5,298 nucleotides of DNA from the NCBI GenBank assembly GCA_002327885.1, contig DCUS01000157.1, positions 1 through 5,298 of the forward strand, written 5' to 3'. Of this stretch, positions 1-5,298 are shown piece after piece; positions within the stretch are counted from its first letter, which is position 1, and each line of letters opens with the position of its first letter. This DNA is from Syntrophaceae bacterium UBA2208 (GTDB taxonomy: Bacteria; Desulfobacterota; BSN033; UBA1163). The translations under genes were made by a program, and so were the position numbers. The notes beneath the pieces were generated by a model. The model did not search any database. It was not told the origin of the DNA and worked only from the letters and a program-made list of their open reading frames with translations.

Positions 1-751
1 ATTCTTCCTGTAGCCCTTCGAGACTATGGATGACTTCATCTTTGAACGGGTGGTTGAAATTTTCAAGCTCCTCCGGAGTCCCTTGAAAAACAATCGCTCG
101 ATCATAAAGGGCGAGAATGCGGTTGGATATAAAATACACATCCGGAATATCATGGCTGACCAGGATCGCAGTAAAACCGAATTTTCTCTGATACTGGACA
201 ATCATACTCAGGATTGCGTTTTTCCGAACAGGATCCTGGCCGGAAGTGGGTTCGTCGAAGAGGACAATTTGAGGATCGGTTACCAGGGCCCGCGCCAGGG
301 CCACCCGTTTTTGCATACCCCCCGACAGTTCTGAAGGGTACTTGTTGGCAGCATCGCTGAGTTCTGACTGTCCAATTCTGACCATAACCCTGAGGTCTAT
401 TTCAGCTTTTTTCAGGTTTGTCGTTTCCCGGAGGGGCAGCGCGATATTTTCATAGACGGTCATGGAGTCGAAGAGAGCGTTGTCTTGAAACATGTAACTG
501 ATCTGAGCGAGGGAGGCAGCCTTCTCGTTCTTTTTCATCGTGGCGAGGGGTTTGCCCCGGAAAAGAATGGTCCCCTCATCGGGTTTGAGTAGCCCGATGA
601 TATGTTTGAGGAGCACGCTCTTGCCTGAACCACTGAGGCCGATAATCGTCGTGACCTGTCCCTCATAGATCTGCAGGTTAACGCGCTCAAGGACTGTTTG
701 GGGTCCGAAGCGTTTGGTGACGTCCTTGAATTCAATCAACGGAGTATCCAT
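1..751 (-). CDS. mlaF: MlaF-type phospholipid ABC transporter ATP-binding protein (C-terminus cut by window edge)
   Basis: This is the cytoplasmic ATPase that powers an MCE/Mla phospholipid transporter in the inner membrane, acting as a dimer on the MlaE permease. The frame is open from an ATG at 751 to the left edge, giving 250 codons. Visible motifs are Walker A GLSGSGKS (residues 38-45), Q-loop Q89 within YMFQDNALF, ABC signature LSGGM (142-146) followed by QKRVALARAL, Walker B IVLFDE (162-167), a D-loop SGQD (170-173) and H-loop H200 in SHDIPD. The GQDP form of the D-loop, in place of the common GLDP, also occurs in E. coli MlaF and supports the Mla assignment over a generic ABC ATPase. 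Family members are about 250-270 residues, so only a short tail is probably missing. The start lies 8 bases after the mlaE stop with a weak purine-rich GAGAG ahead, suggesting translational coupling. No key residue is lost. Confidence 0.93.
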   Translation of the reverse strand, partial: MDTPLIEFKDVTKRFGPQTVLERVNLQIYEGQVTTIIGLSGSGKSVLLKHIIGLLKPDEGTILFRGKPLATMKKNEKAASLAQISYMFQDNALFDSMTVYENIALPLRETTNLKKAEIDLRVMVRIGQSELSDAANKYPSELSGGMQKRVALARALVTDPQIVLFDEPTSGQDPVRKNAILSMIVQYQRKFGFTAILVSHDIPDVYFISNRILALYDRAIVFQGTPEELENFNHPFKDEVIHSLEGLQEE

Positions 752-759
752 GGGTCTCT

Positions 760-1599
760 CTATATTAGCAGGGAAGTCACAACATAGTCTGCGACACAAA
801 TGAGCACACAGGAGAGCACGACGGCCGAGGTGGTGGAGAGACCGACGGCTTTGGCGCCATGGCTATCCGTACGCATGTGCGCGAAATAACCCTGGTAACA
901 GCATACCGTGGAGACGATCACCGCAAAAACAATAGCCTTGATGAAACCCTCGGTGACATCTTTCATTTCCATGCTGGCCTGAACGCGATGGAAATAGGTG
1001 CCGGCATTCGCACCCAGGAGCAATACCCCGGAGATGTAGCCGCCGATAATGCCGACGAGGTCAAACAAAGCGGTGAGCAGGGGAAAGCTGATAATGGAAG
1101 CAGCGATTCTTGGGCTGATGAGGTACCTGAGCGGATCAATGCGCATGGTGTCAAGGGCGTCAATCTGCTCGGAGATACGTTGGATACCGATCTCTGCGGT
1201 GATCGCTGAGCCTGCCCTGGCCGCAATCATGATAGCGGTGAGAACGGGGCCCAATTCCCTGACCAGCGAGAGAGCCACCAGGATGCCGAGCGCCCCTTCC
1301 GCGCCGAATTTAACCAGGGCATGGTAAGATTGAAGGCCCAACACCATGCCGGTGAACAGGCCGACGAGCGTGATGATCATCGTGGACCTTGCCCCGATGT
1401 AATAGATCTGCTGAACGATCTTGGGCAGCTGCTTGGGTCGTAAAATCTTCAGGACTGCCAGAAGGAGGAAAATCGACGCGGCTCCTAAATGGTTGACCCA
1501 GCTAATCGCTGCCCTGCCGATAACGGCGAATGGTCTTGTCAATAACCTGCCAAGCGCGTGGTCGCTCTCAGGTCTTTGATCTTCGCTCTCCACCCTCAT
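760..1599 (-). CDS. mlaE: MlaE-type phospholipid ABC transporter permease
   Basis: This is the integral inner-membrane permease of an Mla/MCE lipid transporter, which passes phospholipid between the inner membrane and a periplasmic MCE protein. It is complete: 279 residues with a TAG stop, close to the roughly 260 usual for MlaE. The N-terminal 20 residues are charged. A hydrophobic, probably interfacial helix follows (about 34-53), then membrane stretches near 73-92, 102-126, 164-197, 217-238 and 256-279. The family hallmark is clear: RELGPVLTA (114-122), then AARAGSA (126-132), AEIG (135-138) and EQIDAL (144-149) leading to DPLRYL and PR. This segment forms the cytoplasmic coupling region that docks on MlaF. 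The C-terminal GAKAVGLSTTSAVV (248-261) matches the family's Gly-rich loop before the last helix. It is the first gene of the operon, with mlaF 8 bases downstream. The start is uncertain: the ATG at 1599 has only A/T upstream and no Shine-Dalgarno sequence. The residues before about 25 look dispensable, so a later start is possible. Confidence 0.94.
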   Translation of the reverse strand: MRVESEDQRPESDHALGRLLTRPFAVIGRAAISWVNHLGAASIFLLLAVLKILRPKQLPKIVQQIYYIGARSTMIITLVGLFTGMVLGLQSYHALVKFGAEGALGILVALSLVRELGPVLTAIMIAARAGSAITAEIGIQRISEQIDALDTMRIDPLRYLISPRIAASIISFPLLTALFDLVGIIGGYISGVLLLGANAGTYFHRVQASMEMKDVTEGFIKAIVFAVIVSTVCCYQGYFAHMRTDSHGAKAVGLSTTSAVVLSCVLICVADYVVTSLLI

Positions 1600-1659
1600 T
1601 AAAAAATTTTATACAGAATTTTTAAAAAAATCAACTCAAAAAAATACCCTGTTTTCTCA

Positions 1660-1689
1660 TTGACGTACCCATCCGCAATCTAATAAAAT
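1660..1689 (+). promoter_or_regulatory. Sigma-70-like promoter for the DUF748 gene
   Basis: TTGACG at 1660-1665 matches the -35 consensus at five of six positions. TAAAAT at 1684-1689 matches the -10 consensus at five of six, with an 18-base spacer. The A-rich stretch at 1619-1650 could act as an UP-like element. Predicted transcription would begin near 1696, giving an untranslated leader of about 60 bases before the ATG at 1758. An alternative -10 reading, TAATAA at 1681-1686, has a less favourable 15-base spacer. The call rests on consensus match and position only. Confidence 0.55.
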
Positions 1690-1695
1690 TTTATT
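1682..1695. repeat. Perfect 14-base A/T palindrome over the -10 region
   Basis: The sequence AATAAAATTTTATT reads the same on both strands. It covers the proposed -10 box of the plus-strand promoter, so a protein bound here could block transcription. Because the surrounding region is so A/T-rich, a palindrome of this composition can also arise by chance. There is no G/C stem and it is not a terminator. Confidence 0.35.
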
Positions 1696-1741
1696 GGAAG
1701 TAAGGAATACACCGGATTTTCAAACTCATCGATTTTTTTCT

Positions 1742-1747
1742 GGAGGT
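1742..1747 (+). promoter_or_regulatory. Ribosome binding site deciding the DUF748 start
   Basis: GGAGGT is a near-perfect Shine-Dalgarno sequence ending 10 bases before the ATG at 1758. It selects this ATG over the in-frame GTG at 1746, which overlaps the site itself and has no ribosome binding site of its own. Confidence 0.8.
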
Positions 1748-1757
1748 GGGGAAGTCC

Positions 1758-4700
1758 ATGCGCCGTTTGGAGAAATATCTCATTGGTTTGGGAATATTTT
1801 TGGTAATCTTTACCCTCTTCGGTTTTTTTGGCCTACCTCCCATTTTGAAATCAATTTTGACTAAAAAGCTTTCCGGGAGCCTTCAGCGCGAAGTGGCGAT
1901 GAAAGAGATAAAGACCAATCCTTATACGCTCTCTGCGACCGTAAGGGATTTCATGGTGAAGGACCGTGGAAGCTCACAGACCTTTGTCTCTTTTGAGGAA
2001 CTCTATATCAATCTGCAGATTCTCTCCGCCATTAGGCAGGCGTTGATTTTTAAGGAGATCCGGTTGAAAAAACCTTTTATCAACTTGGTTCGCCGTCAGG
2101 ACCAATCCTATAATTTTTCTGACCTGATCAAAAAAGAAGGGCCAAAACCGGAATCGAAGGCAGAAGGGAAAGGAAAACCTCTGAGGTTTTCTTTTAACAA
2201 CATCACTATAGAAAACGGGAGCATCGACTTCTGGGATGGGCCGAAACAGACAAAACATACGGTCAGAGAATTGAATATTGGCCTTCCCTTCTTATCCAAT
2301 GTCCCTGCGCAAATCAATGTCTTTGTTCACCCTGTCTTTTCCGCGAAAGTTAATGAGACCCCCTATGCGATTCGAGGAGAGACAAAACCTTTTGCCGATA
2401 CGCATGAAACAACATTTGATATCAACATCAAGGATTTCGATCTCCCCTATTATTTTGCCTATTTCCCTCTAAAATTGAATTTTAAAATCGTTTCCGCCTA
2501 CCTGGACGCGCAGACAAAGGTTTCGTTCATCCAACACAAAAAAGACAAAGGGCCTTCCGTGACAGTGTCAGGGAACGTCTCCTTGAAAAAAGTGGTCCTG
2601 GACGATGTAAAGAATAACCCCGTATTCAGGCTTCCTCTTATCGAGATTGGGATTGCTCCGACAGAACCGCTCAAGAAGATCTTTCATCTATCGAAGGTCT
2701 CCATCCAATCCCCGGAACTTGAGGTACAGCGAAATTCTAAAGGAGATCTGAATATCGAATCCCTTCTTCTTGGAAAGAGAGAGGCCCAGCCTTCTCCTGC
2801 GCCCGAAAAGAAGGAAGATCAAGCTAACCTGTCCATCGATGTTGATGAGATGCAGTTAACCGGGGGAAAGATCTCTTTTTCAGACCTTTCGAGGAGGAAA
2901 CCCTTTAAGACGATCTTCGACCCGATCGAATTAAAAGTCGATCATTTCAGCCACGGGAAGGAGAAGAAAACAAACTATCTCCTGTCACTTAAAACGGAGG
3001 CGAACGAAACCATCAAGATCGAGGGCGATCTATCCGTGGATCCGATGAGGGTGGAAGGAGGTATAGAGGTAAAATCTGCGGTCGTGAAAAAATATTCGCC
3101 CTACTATATGGACAGTCTCCTCTTTGACATCGAAGACGGACGTCTCGATTTTTCAACCCGGTATAAATATGAGAAAGGGGAAAAAGAGCCCATCATCTCC
3201 CTCTCGGGAATGTCTGCCAACCTGGGTTCCTTAAGGCTTAAAAAACGAGATGAGAAAGAGGATTTTTTCAAAGTTCCCATTATCTCGCTGAAAGATACTC
3301 AACTCAATTTGACGTTGAAAGAACTTAAGCTCGGTAGCTTTTTTACTGAGAGAGGGATGTTTACCTTCAAACGGTTAGGCAACGGGGAATTCGATTTGGA
3401 GAAGCTCTTTCCTCCTCCGCCGCCCAAGCAAGAACAAGCGAAGCAGGCTCCAAGTAAAGAGAGTGAGAAACCATGGCTGGTGAAGGTCGGAAAGGTTTCG
3501 TTACATCAGTACACGATCAAGGCGGAAGACCGGACGACCGCCGATCCCGTCACCCTGGTCGCCGACGAGATTAATCTAAAAGCGGAGAACCTCTCGACGG
3601 CGAAGGGACAAAGAAGTAGTGCCTCTCTTGCCCTCCGACTTAATCAGAAAGGAACGGTTTCAGCCAACGGACCGTTCGGCATCAGTCCTATCTTTGGGAA
3701 CTTGAAGATGAGTTTGAAAGGCATTGACATTAGATCACTGCAACCCTATTTCAGTAAAAGAGTAAAAATCATTATAGAGGATGGTAATTTTTCAACCGCT
3801 GGCAACCTCTTATTCAATGAGCAGGAGGGGAAGGGAGTTCAATTGACCTATAAGGGAGATTCCTCTCTCGCTAATTTCGCATCCATCGACAAGGTCAATG
3901 CAGAGGATCTTTTGAAGTGGGAATCTCTTGCGCTGAATGACGTCAATATCGGCTATAACCCTCTCTATATCCACATCAATGGGATCGCACTCACCAATTT
4001 CTACGCTCGTCTGATCCTACACCCGGATGGATCCCTGAACCTTCAAGAAGCCTTTGAAAAGGAAGGGCAGAGGAAAGAAGCTCCGACAGCTCCTCAGCCA
4101 CTGAAGAAAGAATCTCCGCCCACGAAGAATCAAGAGGCCAGCACGGATATAAAAATTGAGAAGGTTACCTTTCAGGGTGGAGAGATCGAGTTTACAGACC
4201 ACTACATTAAGCCAAACTACTCAGCCGATATGATAGAGCTTGGAGGAAGAATATCAGGGCTGACCTCCGAAGAAACAAAGGTAGGAGAAGTAGAACTCAG
4301 GGGGAGGCTGGCCGGTGGCGCTCCGGTTAAAATCACCGGCAAGATCAATCCGTTGAAAAAGGATTTCTTCATGGATCTCGATGTCGAATTTAAGGATATC
4401 GAGCTCAGTCCCTTGACCCCATATTCCGGAAAATATGTGGGTTACCCGATCGAGAAAGGAAAGCTCACGATGGAGCTTAAATACCTCATCGACCACAGAA
4501 AACTCGATGCCAAAAATAAATTCTTTTTCGATCAGCTTATGCTCGGGGATAAAGTAGAAAGTCCCAATGCCACGAAGCTTCCTGTCAAACTGGCTATTGC
4601 CCTTCTGAAAGATCGAAACGGAGAGATTAAACTGGACATTCCTGTCTCGGGGAGCCTCGATGACCCCCAATTCAGTGTTTTTAGAGTGGTTCTCCAAATT

Positions 4701-5298
4701 ATCCAGAACCTTCTCGTCAAGGCAGCAACTTCGCCTTTTTCATTGCTGGGGTCCATATTTGGGGGAGGAGAGGAACTGAGTTATCTTGAATTTGATTACG
4801 GAATGGCCACGATCACAGAGCCAAATCTAAAAAAAATCGATATCCTGATCAAGGCCCTTACCGATCGGCCTGCCCTCAAGCTGGATATCGAGGGCCATGT
4901 GGATCCGGACAGAGATAGAGAGGGATTGAAACAATTTCTTTTTCAAAGGAAGTTGAAAACAGAGAAACTAAAGGAGATGGTGAAAATAGGAGAACCGGCT
5001 GTACCTGTCGATGAGGTCAAAATCGAACCTCAGGAATACCAAAAATACTTGAAACTGGCTTATAAAGAGGAGAAGTTCCCCAAGCCAAAAAATATTTTGG
5101 GTATGGCAAAAAACATCCCTGACCCTGAAATGGAAAAATTGATGCTGACCTATATCGAGGTCAAAGAGAGCGACCTGAGGAGGCTGGCTTCTCAAAGGGC
5201 CCAGAAGGTTAGAGAGACTATCTTAAGGGCCGGGCAGATCCAATCAGAAAGAATATTCATCATTGAACCCAAATCCCTTGCACCTGAAAAGAAAGAGA
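1758..5298 (+). CDS. Large membrane-anchored DUF748 / AsmA-like envelope protein (3' end beyond window)
   Basis: The frame is open for 1180 codons from a well-supported ATG to the right edge with no stop. Residues 8-26 form one hydrophobic helix after a basic MRR start, with the remainder predicted periplasmic. Residues 30-124 resemble the AsmA/DUF748 N-terminal half unit, ending in a YNFSDLI motif (118-124). Four repeats of about 215-225 residues follow, starting near 142, 358, 573 and 798, each preceded by a Lys/Glu/Pro-rich linker (125-141, 339-357, 552-572, 767-797). The fourth contains the typical DUF748 block TPYSGKYVGYPIEKGKL (887-903), LPVKLAIALLKDRNG (941-955), SGSLDDPQFSV (964-974) and FGGGEELSY (1001-1009). 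An OmpA-like tail runs from 1011 onward. AsmA-like proteins are elongated beta-groove proteins implicated in moving phospholipids to the outer membrane or in envelope homeostasis. The exact role of DUF748 members is poorly defined. The final visible residues look close to the family's usual C-terminus. It is divergent from mlaEF, and no downstream partner is visible. Confidence 0.92.
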   Translation, partial: MRRLEKYLIGLGIFLVIFTLFGFFGLPPILKSILTKKLSGSLQREVAMKEIKTNPYTLSATVRDFMVKDRGSSQTFVSFEELYINLQILSAIRQALIFKEIRLKKPFINLVRRQDQSYNFSDLIKKEGPKPESKAEGKGKPLRFSFNNITIENGSIDFWDGPKQTKHTVRELNIGLPFLSNVPAQINVFVHPVFSAKVNETPYAIRGETKPFADTHETTFDINIKDFDLPYYFAYFPLKLNFKIVSAYLDAQTKVSFIQHKKDKGPSVTVSGNVSLKKVVLDDVKNNPVFRLPLIEIGIAPTEPLKKIFHLSKVSIQSPELEVQRNSKGDLNIESLLLGKREAQPSPAPEKKEDQANLSIDVDEMQLTGGKISFSDLSRRKPFKTIFDPIELKVDHFSHGKEKKTNYLLSLKTEANETIKIEGDLSVDPMRVEGGIEVKSAVVKKYSPYYMDSLLFDIEDGRLDFSTRYKYEKGEKEPIISLSGMSANLGSLRLKKRDEKEDFFKVPIISLKDTQLNLTLKELKLGSFFTERGMFTFKRLGNGEFDLEKLFPPPPPKQEQAKQAPSKESEKPWLVKVGKVSLHQYTIKAEDRTTADPVTLVADEINLKAENLSTAKGQRSSASLALRLNQKGTVSANGPFGISPIFGNLKMSLKGIDIRSLQPYFSKRVKIIIEDGNFSTAGNLLFNEQEGKGVQLTYKGDSSLANFASIDKVNAEDLLKWESLALNDVNIGYNPLYIHINGIALTNFYARLILHPDGSLNLQEAFEKEGQRKEAPTAPQPLKKESPPTKNQEASTDIKIEKVTFQGGEIEFTDHYIKPNYSADMIELGGRISGLTSEETKVGEVELRGRLAGGAPVKITGKINPLKKDFFMDLDVEFKDIELSPLTPYSGKYVGYPIEKGKLTMELKYLIDHRKLDAKNKFFFDQLMLGDKVESPNATKLPVKLAIALLKDRNGEIKLDIPVSGSLDDPQFSVFRVVLQIIQNLLVKAATSPFSLLGSIFGGGEELSYLEFDYGMATITEPNLKKIDILIKALTDRPALKLDIEGHVDPDRDREGLKQFLFQRKLKTEKLKEMVKIGEPAVPVDEVKIEPQEYQKYLKLAYKEEKFPKPKNILGMAKNIPDPEMEKLMLTYIEVKESDLRRLASQRAQKVRETILRAGQIQSERIFIIEPKSLAPEKKE
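2181..4760 (+). repeat. Four diverged protein repeats (~215-225 residues) within the DUF748 protein
   Basis: These are repeats at protein level, not DNA level. Each unit opens with a beta-strand pattern ending in an I-x-F/A-x-D-like core: ENGSIDFWD (unit 1), TGGKISFSD (unit 2), HQYTIKAED (unit 3) and QGGEIEFTD (unit 4). A P-Y motif recurs mid-unit at Tyr 231, 449, 664 and 889, spaced 218, 215 and 225 residues. A closing motif of the type G-x-(L/F)-(N/D)-(I/L) recurs with its Asn/Asp at 332, 546 and 761, and a relative sits at 119 at the end of the N-terminal half unit (spacings 213, 214, 215). The regular register suggests ancestral tandem duplication that lengthened a beta-groove. The alignment was made by eye. 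Confidence 0.7.
4788..5298 (+). other. OmpA-like C-terminal domain of the DUF748 protein, split by an insertion
   Basis: Residues 1011-1050 (EFDYGMATI, then a helix, then KLDIEGHVD) follow the OmpA/MotB pattern of strand, helix, strand ending in G-H-x-D, with Asp at 1049. The second half, LASQRAQKVRETIL (1143-1156) and then RIFII, resembles the OmpA LS-x-x-RA-x-x-V helix, with Arg at 1147. In canonical OmpA domains this Asp and Arg are about 15 residues apart and contact the diaminopimelate of peptidoglycan. Here they are 98 apart because of a charged insertion at about 1060-1137. The likeness is by eye, and binding to peptidoglycan is only a possibility. Confidence 0.55.

Larger units (their letters stand above)
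1600..1757. promoter_or_regulatory. Divergent A+T-rich intergenic control region
   Basis: This 158-base gap lies between the starts of mlaE (leftward) and the DUF748 gene (rightward) and must hold both promoters unless mlaE is leaderless. It is strikingly rich in A and T, with runs of six or more A at 1601-1606, 1624-1630 and 1638-1644 and a T run at 1733-1739. It contains a good plus-strand promoter, a palindrome and a ribosome binding site, listed separately. On the minus strand the best -10-like box is TATAAA at 1613-1608, with TTGATT at 1634-1629 only 15 bases upstream. That arrangement would start transcription almost at the mlaE ATG, so I give it little weight. Confidence 0.7.

Noticed and set aside
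26..334. Open frame of 102 codons on the plus strand
   Set aside because: It lies antisense inside mlaF, whose minus-strand frame carries every ABC ATPase motif. The plus-strand product matches nothing I recognise.
535..735. Minus-strand open frame of 66 codons
   Set aside because: It is in another frame over the Walker A region of mlaF, a shadow of that gene.
859..1327. Overlapping plus-strand frames of 116 and 92 codons and a minus-strand frame of 87 codons
   Set aside because: All sit inside mlaE in other frames. The permease frame has the conserved RELGPVLTA and EQIDAL motifs, so these are shadows.
1601..1630. A/T inverted repeat that might be read as a terminator
   Set aside because: It has no G/C stem and lies between two gene starts, where no transcript should end.
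1608..1634. Minus-strand promoter for mlaE (TTGATT, 15-base gap, TATAAA)
   Set aside because: The spacer is short and transcription would begin almost on the start codon. In A/T-rich DNA such boxes are expected by chance, so I did not list it as a feature.
3408..3475. Proline run and charged stretch as a possible domain fusion or frameshift point
   Set aside because: The frame continues without break and similar linkers recur at the other unit boundaries, so it is a normal inter-repeat linker.
4254..4697. Minus-strand open frame of 147 codons
   Set aside because: It is antisense to the most conserved block of the DUF748 protein (residues 887-974). It has no ribosome binding site that I can see and no recognisable motif.

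Overview
The window reads as chromosomal DNA from a Gram-negative (diderm) bacterium. It carries two genes of an Mla/MCE-type phospholipid ABC transporter and, divergent from them, one very large envelope protein of the AsmA-like DUF748 family. Such proteins only make sense in a cell with an outer membrane. The permease-then-ATPase gene order and the moderate G+C would suit a deltaproteobacterial (Desulfobacterota-type) genome. That placement is an inference from style, not from a marker gene.

Layout. Positions 1-751 (minus strand) encode an MlaF-type ATPase that is cut by the left edge but contains the whole nucleotide-binding domain. Positions 760-1599 (minus) encode the complete MlaE-type permease, which is transcribed first and lies 8 bases ahead of the ATPase, so the two form an operon running leftward out of the window. 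An MCE-domain (MlaD-like) gene is the expected next gene but is not visible. Positions 1600-1757 are a very A+T-rich divergent intergenic region with a good sigma-70-like promoter for the plus strand, a perfect 14-base palindrome over its -10 box, and a clear ribosome binding site. Positions 1758-5298 (plus) are one uninterrupted reading frame of at least 1180 codons with no stop before the right edge. It encodes an N-terminally anchored DUF748/AsmA-like protein.

The large protein is the most interesting object. Read by eye, it consists of an N-terminal membrane anchor, a half unit, then about four repeats of roughly 215-225 residues separated by Lys/Glu/Pro-rich linkers. These are followed by the hallmark DUF748 C-terminal block and an OmpA-like tail that keeps a peptidoglycan-binding-type Asp and Arg but is split by an insertion of about 75 residues. 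Its head-to-head position beside mlaEF puts two inner-to-outer-membrane lipid-handling systems on one control region. A shared role in envelope lipid traffic is plausible but is inference. There are no RNA genes, mobile elements, CRISPR arrays or terminators that I can support.
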